A model generated the notes under the pieces. The model was not told the origin of the DNA and did not search any database. It worked only from the letters and a program-made list of their open reading frames with translations. The position numbers were made by a program, and so were the translations under genes. A stretch of 60,590 nt of DNA from Polaromonas sp. Lineage in GTDB: Bacteria > Pseudomonadota > Gammaproteobacteria > Burkholderiales > Burkholderiaceae_C. Positions within the stretch are counted from its first letter, which is position 1; every line of letters starts with the position of its first letter. Location: positions 1 to 60,590 of the forward strand of contig NZ_JACDDD010000011.1 of the NCBI RefSeq assembly GCF_013817205.1. The letters are read 5' to 3'. Positions 46,208-54,429 of this stretch are shown here, in pieces.

Positions 46208-46240
46208 GCGGGCCGCTGTGCTCCAGGGACACCATTCCAG

Positions 46241-46296
46241 GATGCCGCGGAACCGGCTTTGCCGGTCCGCCAGCCTCGTCCCCCAGTGGGGGCTGA
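46241..46296 (-). repeat. GC-rich repeat, copy F (inverted, after tldD)
   Basis: On the minus strand it reads CAGCCCCCACTGGGGGACGA, then GGCGGACCGGCAAAGCCGGT and TCCGCGGC, the same block order as the post-stop family but opposite in orientation to tldD. The rest of 46208-46399 shows nothing else. Confidence 0.55.
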
Positions 46297-46399
46297 GAAC
46301 CGCGGCTACAGGCCTGCATTGGCAGGCCTGGACGGCTCGAAGGGCCATTGCCTCTGGTAATCGGCACAGGGCGGCCAATGGCCGCTTCGGGGGGCGTCC

Positions 46400-46963
46400 A
46401 TGAATCCCCGGCTGGTCATCGATCCCGAGACCCAGCTTCCCAGCATCCAGAGTTTTGATGAACTCAGCCAGTTCCTGCGTTCGGCCATGGCCGACGAGGA
46501 GTCGCTGCAACTGGCCGAGGGCATGGGCGTGCTGTCGGTCAGCATCGAGGCAGTGCTGACGCGCCTGAAACTGGCCGCAGGACCGGTCGAAGCCGCGCCC
46601 CTGCTGATGGACCTGATGACCAACCTGCGCGAACACCGGGCGCTGGTGATTGGCCTGAGCCCGGCCTGGCGCGGCCTTTACGAATACGCCGCCTACCTGG
46701 CCGCACTGAACAACTTCCGCGTGCTGATTGGCCAGTGGCTTCTGCCGCCCGCTCAGCCGGAAGCGGCGCAGGTGCTGCCGCCGCAGGACATTCCGCTGGA
46801 GGATTTTGAGCTGGTCGCTTGGCGCACGCTCGGCGAGGGCATGCTGCTCATCGACATGTACGAGCAACTGAGCAACCACGCGCTCGCGGAATCCGTACCC
46901 GCCGCGCTGGATGCCACCCGCCTCAAGCGCGCCCGCAGCTGGTGGGTACGCCTGAGGAGGTGA
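46400..46963 (+). CDS. Hypothetical protein
   Basis: 187 residues, starting MNPRLVIDPETQLPSIQSFD. Mostly helical, no signal peptide or membrane segment, no motif I know; a Trp pair (RSWWVRLRR) ends it. Codon use fits its neighbours and the frame is bounded by a repeat on each side, so it is probably real. It lies 192 bp after tldD; a GC-rich repeat begins directly behind its TGA. Confidence 0.7.
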   Translation: MNPRLVIDPETQLPSIQSFDELSQFLRSAMADEESLQLAEGMGVLSVSIEAVLTRLKLAAGPVEAAPLLMDLMTNLREHRALVIGLSPAWRGLYEYAAYLAALNNFRVLIGQWLLPPAQPEAAQVLPPQDIPLEDFELVAWRTLGEGMLLIDMYEQLSNHALAESVPAALDATRLKRARSWWVRLRR

Positions 46964-47065
46964 GCCCCCACGGTTGCTCGCTTCGCGTAGCGCCCTGCCC
47001 CCCGAGGGGGCCGCTGCGCCTGCGGGCCGGCTGAGCCGGACCCGCGGCCCTTGCTTGAAAGAGGT
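46964..47065 (+). repeat. GC-rich post-stop repeat, copy D
   Basis: GCCCCCACGGTTGCTCGCTT starts at the base after the stop of the preceding gene; CCCCCCGAGGGGG, CGCTGCGCCTGCGG and GCCGGACCCGCGGCCC follow in the family order. It separates the unknown gene from the aroG leader. Confidence 0.9.
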
Positions 47066-47147
47066 TCCTGCCTCGAACGACGCTGTAAGGAGACAGCCTG
47101 AGCGCTCGCGCTGTTGCCCTGGCTGTGGCTTGTGCTACATTCCAGCC

Positions 47148-47222
47148 ATGACCTCCGCGAAATTTTATTTTGCTTACTTTTGGTTCTCAAGCGCCTCCGG
47201 CGGTAGAGAGATCCTCGCGTAA
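47148..47222 (+). CDS. Aromatic leader peptide of aroG
   Basis: A 24-codon open frame (ATG at 47148, TAA at 47220-47222). Codons 6-13 read F-Y-F-A-Y-F-W-F: four Phe, two Tyr and one Trp in eight codons. Such a density is the mark of an attenuator leader. The frame continues through the first copy of the pairing segment (A-S-G-G). TTGCCC (47114-47119) and TACATT (47136-47141), 16 bp apart, would place the transcript start at about the ATG. Too short to be found by ordinary gene callers. Confidence 0.8.
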   Translation: MTSAKFYFAYFWFSSASGGREILA

Positions 47223-47280
47223 GCTGTTAAATACGCAACCGATTCTTGAAAACCCGCCGGACCTCCGGCGGTTTTTTTTT
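47194..47280 (+). promoter_or_regulatory. Transcription attenuator of aroG (antiterminator and terminator)
   Basis: The terminator is CCGCCGG (47254-47260), loop ACCT, CCGGCGG (47265-47271), then nine T (47272-47280). The decamer CCTCCGGCGG occurs twice: in the leader gene at 47194-47203 and as the terminator's 3' arm at 47262-47271, so the first copy can pair with the 5' arm instead and block the terminator. The leader copy starts seven bases after the aromatic codon run, as expected if a ribosome stalled there exposes it. Charged aromatic tRNA would thus lower aroG expression. Confidence 0.82.
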
Positions 47281-47331
47281 GCCCGCGTTACCTGCCGATT
47301 GATTGTTCAAAGTCCCACAAGGAAGCCAGCC

Positions 47332-48456
47332 ATGAATGCCAAAGCCACCTCAACCAGCGATGCCTGGTATGCGAGCCCCGTCGACAAAACCAGCCAGACC
47401 GACGACGAACGCATCAAGGACATCACCGTGTTGCCCCCACCCGAGCATTTAATCCGCTTCTTCCCGATCAGCGACACCCCTGTCGAGACACTGATCGGCA
47501 AGACCCGCCAGGACATTCACAACATCATGGCCGGCACCGACGACCGCCTGCTGGTGGTGATCGGCCCGTGCTCCATCCACGACCCGGTGGCCGCCCTGGA
47601 GTACGCACGCCGCCTCGCCGAGCAGCGCAAAAAATACGCGGATACGCTGGAAATCGTGATGCGTGTGTACTTCGAGAAGCCGCGTACCACCGTCGGCTGG
47701 AAAGGCCTGATCAATGACCCCTACCTCGACGAAACCTTCCGAATCGACGAGGGCCTGCGCATTGCGCGCCAGTTGCTCATCGACATCAACCGCCTGGGCC
47801 TCCCGGCCGGCAGTGAGTTCCTGGACGTGATCTCGCCGCAGTACATCGGCGACCTGATCGCCTGGGGCGCGATTGGCGCGCGCACCACCGAAAGCCAGGT
47901 CCACCGTGAGCTGGCCTCGGGCCTGTCGGCGCCCATCGGTTTCAAAAACGGCACCGACGGCAACATCCGTATCGCCACCGACGCGATCCAGGCTGCGGCG
48001 CGCGGCCACCACTTCTTGTCGGTGCACAAAAACGGCCAGGTCGCCATTGTGCAGACCAACGGCAACAAAGACTGCCATGTGATCCTGCGCGGCGGCAAGG
48101 CGCCCAACTACGACGCGGCCAGCGTCAGCGCCGCCTGCAAGGAACTCGAGGCGTCAAAACTGCCGGCGACCCTGATGGTTGACTGCAGCCATGCCAACAG
48201 TTCCAAGCAGCATGAAAAGCAACGTGACGTCGCGCGCGAGATCGCCGCGCAGGTGGCAGGCGGATCCAAACAGGTCTTCGGCCTGATGGTGGAAAGCCAT
48301 TTGAAGCCGGGGGCGCAGAAATTCACGCCTGGCAAAGACGATGCAAAGGCGCTGGACTACGGCCAGAGCATTACCGATGCCTGTCTGGGCTGGGACGATT
48401 CGCTGACCGTTCTGGACCTGTTGTCTGAGGCGGTCAAGACGCGGCGCGCGCGCTAA
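47332..48456 (+). CDS. aroG: 3-deoxy-7-phosphoheptulonate synthase, class I
   Basis: 374 residues from the ATG at 47332 (ACAAGGAAGCCAGCC before it). It joins phosphoenolpyruvate and erythrose 4-phosphate in the first step of aromatic amino acid synthesis. VVIGPCSIHDPVAALEYA, MRVYFEKPRTTVGWKGLIND, GIKN-like IGFKNGTDGNIRIA and MVDCSHANSSK are the conserved blocks with the metal-binding Cys, His, Glu and Asp. Which amino acid inhibits it cannot be read from the sequence; the leader suggests supply of all three is sensed. The true start is 47332, not the frame's more upstream start codons, which lie inside the leader and terminator. Confidence 0.96.
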   Translation: MNAKATSTSDAWYASPVDKTSQTDDERIKDITVLPPPEHLIRFFPISDTPVETLIGKTRQDIHNIMAGTDDRLLVVIGPCSIHDPVAALEYARRLAEQRKKYADTLEIVMRVYFEKPRTTVGWKGLINDPYLDETFRIDEGLRIARQLLIDINRLGLPAGSEFLDVISPQYIGDLIAWGAIGARTTESQVHRELASGLSAPIGFKNGTDGNIRIATDAIQAAARGHHFLSVHKNGQVAIVQTNGNKDCHVILRGGKAPNYDAASVSAACKELEASKLPATLMVDCSHANSSKQHEKQRDVAREIAAQVAGGSKQVFGLMVESHLKPGAQKFTPGKDDAKALDYGQSITDACLGWDDSLTVLDLLSEAVKTRRAR

Positions 48457-48551
48457 CAAGTTGCCGGGCGCGCAGGGAAGGGTTACAGTTTGATGACGTG
48501 TGCCCGCGGCCGCTCGGCATCACAGTTTTCACCTCTCGCCTAACACTTTCC

Positions 48552-49577
48552 ATGTCGTCAGAGCAGCCCATTTTGTGCCTGGGTCTGGCCGGCTTCACGC
48601 CGGAGCAAACCAAACACCTGGAAGCGCTGCTGGCGCGCCTGCCCCAGGGCCTGGCCGCGTGGCAGATCAGCGCATTTTCAGAAGCCGACGCCTGGCTGGT
48701 CAGCGGCGAGAAGAGCAGGCTGCTGAGTGCCGACACCCTGAAAGTGCTGGCCGGCCGGCCCACCGAGCGCACCCTCCAGATCAACCTGTCGGAAGTCGAC
48801 CGGCCGATCGCGTTCTCGCTGCCGCTGGCGCCCGGCAACCTGGACCCGATGTACACCTTCGATCCGACTTCAGTGCCCAGCCTGCACCAGATGCTGCACA
48901 AGCTCGAAACCCGGTTACGTTCGCTGCGTTGCCAGTTCGTGCTCGGCGGGCAACTGATTGCGCGGGAAAGCCAACTGCTGCCCGGCATTTACCAGGTCAG
49001 CCACCACGGCACCTTGCTGGCCGTGATGGATTTTCACGAATGGCGCATCGGCATTTCGCCGGACGCTGAACCGCCGGATTTCGAACTGGCCCGGTGGGAC
49101 CGGCGTCCGCTGGCAGCGCGCGGCATACCGGCCCATTTTTTGCCCAACAGCCTGTCGCAGCTGCGCTGGATCTATACGCAGCGTACCCGGCGCGATGTGC
49201 TGCCGCCGCGCTATCGCAGCAAGCCGGTGTATTTACGACGCGCGCCAGACGTGCCCATGCGCTGGCTGCGCGACTCGCAACTGCTGCTGCTGCGCGCCCT
49301 GTCGCAGGAGATCAGCACCTTTGAGCGCCTGCAGCAGCGCACCGGCCTGACGGCGGCACAGCTCACCCGCGATCTCGCCAGTCTGTATTTCGCCGGATCG
49401 ATCACCACCACGCCAGACAAGGCTGGCACCGGCAGCTTTGTCAATCTCGACGTCACGGCCGGCAGCGCTGCGGACTGCGCAGCCCTGCTGGCGGCTCCGG
49501 CGGCCGCAGCCGCTGTCGGCCAGCCGCGCACCGTGACGGTGGATCCGACGGCGCCCGCCCAGCTCGGCCGCAAATAA
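48552..49577 (+). CDS. Conserved-type hypothetical protein with possible winged-helix end
   Basis: 341 residues from the ATG at 48552. No signal peptide. The N-terminal ~75 residues (ILCLGLAGFTPEQTKHLEAL, ISAFSEADAWLVSG) could be a receiver-like alpha/beta fold. The segment RALSQEISTFERLQQRTGLT then AAQLTRDLASLYFAGSITTT resembles a winged helix-turn-helix. A low-complexity Ala tail ends it. I do not recognise the family; a regulatory role is only a guess. Confidence 0.7.
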   Translation: MSSEQPILCLGLAGFTPEQTKHLEALLARLPQGLAAWQISAFSEADAWLVSGEKSRLLSADTLKVLAGRPTERTLQINLSEVDRPIAFSLPLAPGNLDPMYTFDPTSVPSLHQMLHKLETRLRSLRCQFVLGGQLIARESQLLPGIYQVSHHGTLLAVMDFHEWRIGISPDAEPPDFELARWDRRPLAARGIPAHFLPNSLSQLRWIYTQRTRRDVLPPRYRSKPVYLRRAPDVPMRWLRDSQLLLLRALSQEISTFERLQQRTGLTAAQLTRDLASLYFAGSITTTPDKAGTGSFVNLDVTAGSAADCAALLAAPAAAAAVGQPRTVTVDPTAPAQLGRK

Positions 49578-49662
49578 AAGCAGACGCCCGGGTTTCAGCC
49601 GATTGCCAGCCACGGCCGCTGAGCCCAAGCTGGGCTTGCCCTTATTTCACAGCGAGAACCCC

Positions 49663-49974
49663 ATGCGCAGCGAAGTCACCGTGTCGTTCAAAAACGCCCC
49701 GCCCATCCGCGTGGACCTGGAAGAAGTCCAGCCGCTGCCGCACGACCTGGCCAGGATCTGGCTGGAAGACCAGTTCACGCAAATGGACTGCGAACCGCTA
49801 CGGCCCACAGGCAAGCTGCTGACCGCCGACAAAGTGCTGGTGGTGGCGCAGGCGGCCGGCCGAGCCCGCTTTGCCGACCCCGCCTGGGCCCAGGCTTTTG
49901 CACGCGCAGCCAGCGCAGCACTGGCCAAGCCAGCGGTGCACATCGACGTGGTGACGATGAGTATCAGCTACTAG
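49663..49974 (+). CDS. Small hypothetical protein
   Basis: 103 residues from the ATG at 49663 (MRSEVTVSFKNAPPIRVDL). Alpha/beta composition, no motif known. A short hairpin (AGCCCAAGCTGGGCT, 49623-49637) stands 25 bases upstream. Probably real because of codon use, but there is no independent support. Confidence 0.55.
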   Translation: MRSEVTVSFKNAPPIRVDLEEVQPLPHDLARIWLEDQFTQMDCEPLRPTGKLLTADKVLVVAQAAGRARFADPAWAQAFARAASAALAKPAVHIDVVTMSISY

Positions 49975-49989
49975 ATTTCTGGCTTTTTT

Positions 49990-50040
49990 GACATCCAGCC
50001 CGCGTCGGATGGGCTTAGACAGCTATAAAAATCGTAGCAA
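49990..50040 (+). repeat. Dispersed ~50-bp repeat, copy 8 (intergenic)
   Basis: ACATCCAGCCCGCGTCGGAT, then GACAGCTATAAAAATCGTAG (O1), between the small gene and the restriction-modification-like gene. The rest of 49975-50130 shows no promoter I can assign. Confidence 0.8.
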
Positions 50041-50130
50041 TTTGGCAAGAGCGCTGCGCTTAACTGCAGCCGCCAATTCGCCACCTTTACACTCGACCCA
50101 ACTCCACAGGCTTATCGCGCACACCAGACC

Positions 50131-53100
50131 ATGCAAGGGCAACTTTTTACCCAGGACTTTTTGACCCGTGGTGTGACTGATACGCCGCCGCACCAGGCGC
50201 TGACTGATACCGGGTTTGGCGCTTTTCGGCACCAATTGCTGGAGATTTTTAAAGGCCTGGACGGCGAGTCGACCATTAACGAAGCGCAGACCGAGGCGCT
50301 GGTCATCAACAAGGTTTTGGTTGAGCTGGGCTGGGGCGACGACATGCTGCCGCAGGTCAACCTTTCCGGCAAGCGCCGCGAAGATGTGCCCGACGTGCTG
50401 CTGTTTGCCAACGCCGCTGCCAAGGCCACCGCCCTGCCGCTGAAAGACGACCAGCGTTACCGCCACGGCTTGGCCATTCTGGAAGCCAAGCGCTGGCTGC
50501 GCCCGCTGGACCGGGGCGACGCCACCGACGCTACCGACCCCGATGCCCCCTCGTCGCAAATGCTGCGTTACCTGAGCCGCGCCGACGTGGTGTCCGACCG
50601 CGCCGTCAAATGGGGCATGCTCACCAACGGCGCCGTCTGGCGGCTTTACTGGCAAGATGCCCGCTCACGCGCCGAAGAGTTTTTTGAGGTTGATCTGGCG
50701 GCCGCCCTCGGTGTGCCGGGCGTGCAGCACGAGCTGGACGAAATTGAGCCCAGCCACGCGCTGCGCCTGTTCTATTTGTTTTTTCACCGCGCGGCCTTTT
50801 TGCCGCAAAGCTGGGACAGCGCCCAGCGGACTTTTCATGCCTATGCGCTCAACGAAGCGCGCTTGTACGAAGAAAAAGTCTCGCAAGACCTGGGCGCCCG
50901 TGTGTCTGGCGAGGTTTTTCCGCAGCTTGCCGACGCCCTGGCACGCGGCGACCTGCACGCCGTCACGCAAGAGGTCGGCTACGGCCAGTTCAAGCGCCCG
51001 CAGTACACCCGCGAGTACCTGGACGAAGTGCGCGAAGCCGCGCTGGTGCTGCTGTACCGCCTGCTGTTTTTGTTTTACGCCGAAGACCGCAATTTGCTGC
51101 CGGTGAAGGACGCGCGTTATGCGCCCTACAGCGTGCGGCGCTTGCGCGAAGAGGTGCGGGACAAGGTGGACGCAGGGACCAAGTTTTCCAGCACGGTGCC
51201 CAAGATGTGGCTGTCGCTTAACGGCGTGTTTCACATCATCAATGTGGGCGATGACGACATTGGCATGCCCGCCTACAACGGCGGCTTGTTTGACCGCGCA
51301 CGCGCGCCACTGCTGGAGCGCACCCACGTCACCGACGCCGTCATGGCGCCCATCATTGATGCGCTGTCGCGCCGCACCGAAGACCTGTTGCGCGGTTGGA
51401 TCAACTACCGCGACTTGTCGGTCTCGCACCTCGGGGGTATTTACGAGCGCCTGCTCGACTACAGCCTGGTGCATGAAGTCCAGGCCAAAGACGACTACAA
51501 AGACAAACCAGAGATCAACCGCCTGACCGCCCAGCCTGCCAGCTTCGCCCGCAAGGTGTCGGGCAGTTACTACACGCATGACGATCTGGTTCGGTTGATC
51601 TTGCGCGAGTCCGTGGGACTGCTGGCCAAAGAGCGGCTGGATGCTTTTGAGGCCCACCTTCAAAAGCTATCCAAAAAGGCCTCGCTCAACCCCGGCGACT
51701 GGGACGCGCTGGACGCCATGGACCCGGCCAGCCAGATTCTGGAACTCAAAATTTGCGACCCGGCCATGGGAAGCGGGCATTTTCTGGTGGCGCTGGTAGA
51801 CGACTTGGCGGACCGCGTGCTTGAAGCCATGGTCACCGCCACGCACCAGGTCAGCCTGCAGCCGTGGGCCGCGCATCTGGTTGAAACCGGCCGCCCCTGG
51901 CAAAGCCCGTTGCTGGCACGCATTGCGCATATTCGCCGCAGCATCAAAACCACCGCCAAAGAGCATGGTTGGGCCGTGACCGACGCGCAGCTGGACGACC
52001 GCCACATCGTGCGCCGCATGATCTTGAAAAAGACCATCTTTGGCGTCGATAAAAACCCGATGGCGGTCGAACTGGCCAAAACCGCGCTGTGGCTGCACAC
52101 CTTTACTGTGGGCGCGCCGCTTAGTTTTCTGGATCACCACCTGCGCATCGGCGACAGCCTGCACGGCGAGCGCTTGCCGCAGGTGCAGCGCAGCCTGCAA
52201 GACCTGGGTGCACTGCTGCTGCAAACTGAATTTGACCGGCTGGCGCTGGCGGCCAAAAACATCGCGCAGGTGGCCGACCTGACCGACGTGGACATCGCCG
52301 AAGCGCAACTGTCAAAAAAGCTCGCGCAGGAGGCTGCCGCGCAGGTGGCCCCGATTCACGCCGTGCTGGACTTCTGGCGCGCGCTCCGCTGGCTCGTGCC
52401 GGGTTGGCCGGTGGACAAGATCAGCAAGCTGTCAAAAATACTGAAGTCTGAAAAAGACAAACCCAGCCCGGTGCTCGAAGGCCTGGTCAAACTACTGAAC
52501 CCCGACAACAACCTGGCTGCGGTGCTGGCCTCGGGCCGTCTTGACGGAAAAGACGCGGCCACACTGGCAGCCAACGACCTGATGGCCAAAGCGCGTGCAC
52601 TGGCAAAACGCGAAACCTTCTTTCATTGGTGGACCAGCTTTCCCACCGTGTTCGGCACGGGCGGGCGCGGCGGGTTTGACGCCGTCATTGGCAACCCTCC
52701 GTGGGACCGCATCAAGCTGCAGGAGGTGGAATGGTTTGCGGAGCGTTCGCCTGCGATTGCCGCCCAACCCCGCGCCGCTGACCGCAAACGCATGATTGCC
52801 GCGCTCGCCAACGTCAACATGACGCAGACCGCCACCAACACGCCGCCCGTGGTGGATTTGTGGGCGCAGTACCAGGATGCGGTTGCCGGTGCAGAGGCCA
52901 ATGCCCGCGTGCTGGGCAACGGCAAACTAGGCAGTGGCGACTACCCGCTGCTCGGTGGGGGTGACCTGAACCTTTACAGCCTGTTTGTCGAGCGCGCCCA
53001 GGCCCTGGTGGCGCCTGACGGCTTGGTGGCCTTGCTAACACCCAGCGGCATTGCGGCCGACAAGGGAGCAGCAGAATTCTTCGGCAGCATCAGCAACACC

Positions 53101-54429
53101 GGGCGGCTCGGCGCGCTGTTTGATTTCGAAAACCGCAAGGTATTTTTTCCGGACGTGCATGCCAGCTTTAAGTTTTGCGCGCTGGTGTTTGGTGGCTTGC
53201 AGCGTAACTTTGCGGAAACGCGCTGTGCTTTTTACTTGCACCAGCTGGCCGAGCTCGATGACCCGGCGCGCTCGCTGGTGCTGACCGCGAGCGACTTCAA
53301 AGCCGTGAATCCCAACACGGGCGCTGCGCCGATTTTTCGCAGTCGGCGCGATGCAAACATCACGCTCAGGCTCTATGCCACTCATCCGGTTCTGGTGAAG
53401 CGCGGCGAGGTGAGTGCCTCCACGGGCGTCAAGCCTGACGAAAAAGCATGGCGAGTCAAATATTTGCGTATGTTTGACATGACCAATGATTCCAAGTTGT
53501 TTATGAAGTCTGGCGAGTTGATGGATAAAGGCTGGCAACCTGCTGGACTCAATCGCTGGAAAAATACTGATGGCGCAGAGGCTTTGCCGCTTTATGTGGG
53601 AAGGATGATTCACCACTTCGACCATCGTGCAGCCAACGTTACGACTAATGAGGAAAGTACGTTCCACGCAACACTGAGTGACGGCTTGGTAAGCAAAGAC
53701 AAAGAAAATTCGAATTGTTTTCCGCTACCTCAATACTGGGTTTTGGCTACTTCCATACCCTCCAATGACCGTCGTAAATACTATTTTGGATTTCGCTCAA
53801 TTGCGAGGGCAACCGATGCGCGTACGCTAATTTGCTCGCTCATACCTGAATCTGGCACCGGCAATAGCCTTCCGGTTTTGTTGGCAGAGAATGGGCAATC
53901 ACGTAGCCTCTGCTTGTTGCAAGCGAATATGAGTTCATTTGCACTTGACTATGTTTTGAGGCAAAAAATTCAAACCTCGAATGTCAACTGGTACATCCTG
54001 GAGCAACTCCCCGTCATCGCCCCAGCCCGTTTCAACGAACCACTCCCCGCCACCTTCACCCAAGCCATGCGCGCGGCCGGCCTGATGAACGGCCACCACC
54101 CGCAGCCCACCGTGGCTGATTTTGTGATTCCCCAAGTGCTTGCCCTGACCTACACCGCCCACGACATGGCGCCGTTTGCGCGCGACCTGGGGTATGTGGA
54201 TGCGGCGGGCGAGGTCCTGCCGCCCCTTGTCTGGAACGACGAAGAGCGCCGCACGCGGCTGGCGGCGCTGGATGCGCTGTTCTTCCACTTGTATGGGCTG
54301 GACGCCGATGACGCGGCGTACATCCTGGACACTTTTCCCATCGTGCGGGAGCAGGACACCAAGGCCTTTGGCCGCTACCGTACCAAAGAAGACATTCTTC
54401 AGTATTTCAGCCTCTTCGATACGCCATGA
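50131..54429 (+). CDS. Single-chain restriction-modification-like protein (type IIG, Eco57I-like)
   Basis: 1432 residues. The N-terminal domain carries a PD-(D/E)xK nuclease pattern: Pro87-Asp88 in VPDVLLF and Glu118-Ala-Lys120 in AILEAKRW. The central methyltransferase has the AdoMet motif CDPAMGSGHFLVAL (~residue 543) and the adenine-N6 motif GNPPWDRIK (~855). Residues ~1090-1290 form the likely target-recognition region (TaqI_C-like); this part is AT-richer, for example 24 GC of 60 at 53701-53760 against 42 of 60 at 54181-54240. It probably methylates an adenine in a specific site and may cut unmodified DNA; the site is unknown. It resembles type IIG enzymes and the large methylases of phage-defence islands (DISARM, BREX), but none of their other genes is here. 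Its stop overlaps the next ATG by 4 bp. Confidence 0.85.
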   Translation: MQGQLFTQDFLTRGVTDTPPHQALTDTGFGAFRHQLLEIFKGLDGESTINEAQTEALVINKVLVELGWGDDMLPQVNLSGKRREDVPDVLLFANAAAKATALPLKDDQRYRHGLAILEAKRWLRPLDRGDATDATDPDAPSSQMLRYLSRADVVSDRAVKWGMLTNGAVWRLYWQDARSRAEEFFEVDLAAALGVPGVQHELDEIEPSHALRLFYLFFHRAAFLPQSWDSAQRTFHAYALNEARLYEEKVSQDLGARVSGEVFPQLADALARGDLHAVTQEVGYGQFKRPQYTREYLDEVREAALVLLYRLLFLFYAEDRNLLPVKDARYAPYSVRRLREEVRDKVDAGTKFSSTVPKMWLSLNGVFHIINVGDDDIGMPAYNGGLFDRARAPLLERTHVTDAVMAPIIDALSRRTEDLLRGWINYRDLSVSHLGGIYERLLDYSLVHEVQAKDDYKDKPEINRLTAQPASFARKVSGSYYTHDDLVRLILRESVGLLAKERLDAFEAHLQKLSKKASLNPGDWDALDAMDPASQILELKICDPAMGSGHFLVALVDDLADRVLEAMVTATHQVSLQPWAAHLVETGRPWQSPLLARIAHIRRSIKTTAKEHGWAVTDAQLDDRHIVRRMILKKTIFGVDKNPMAVELAKTALWLHTFTVGAPLSFLDHHLRIGDSLHGERLPQVQRSLQDLGALLLQTEFDRLALAAKNIAQVADLTDVDIAEAQLSKKLAQEAAAQVAPIHAVLDFWRALRWLVPGWPVDKISKLSKILKSEKDKPSPVLEGLVKLLNPDNNLAAVLASGRLDGKDAATLAANDLMAKARALAKRETFFHWWTSFPTVFGTGGRGGFDAVIGNPPWDRIKLQEVEWFAERSPAIAAQPRAADRKRMIAALANVNMTQTATNTPPVVDLWAQYQDAVAGAEANARVLGNGKLGSGDYPLLGGGDLNLYSLFVERAQALVAPDGLVALLTPSGIAADKGAAEFFGSISNTGRLGALFDFENRKVFFPDVHASFKFCALVFGGLQRNFAETRCAFYLHQLAELDDPARSLVLTASDFKAVNPNTGAAPIFRSRRDANITLRLYATHPVLVKRGEVSASTGVKPDEKAWRVKYLRMFDMTNDSKLFMKSGELMDKGWQPAGLNRWKNTDGAEALPLYVGRMIHHFDHRAANVTTNEESTFHATLSDGLVSKDKENSNCFPLPQYWVLATSIPSNDRRKYYFGFRSIARATDARTLICSLIPESGTGNSLPVLLAENGQSRSLCLLQANMSSFALDYVLRQKIQTSNVNWYILEQLPVIAPARFNEPLPATFTQAMRAAGLMNGHHPQPTVADFVIPQVLALTYTAHDMAPFARDLGYVDAAGEVLPPLVWNDEERRTRLAALDALFFHLYGLDADDAAYILDTFPIVREQDTKAFGRYRTKEDILQYFSLFDTP

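Noticed and set aside
44681-46879. 732-codon open frame on the minus strand
   Set aside because: It is antisense to tldD and the 46400 gene, both with good protein evidence. Such long shadows are common at this GC content.
50665-51663. 332-codon minus-strand frame
   Set aside because: Opposite the restriction-modification-like gene; no motif and no start signal.
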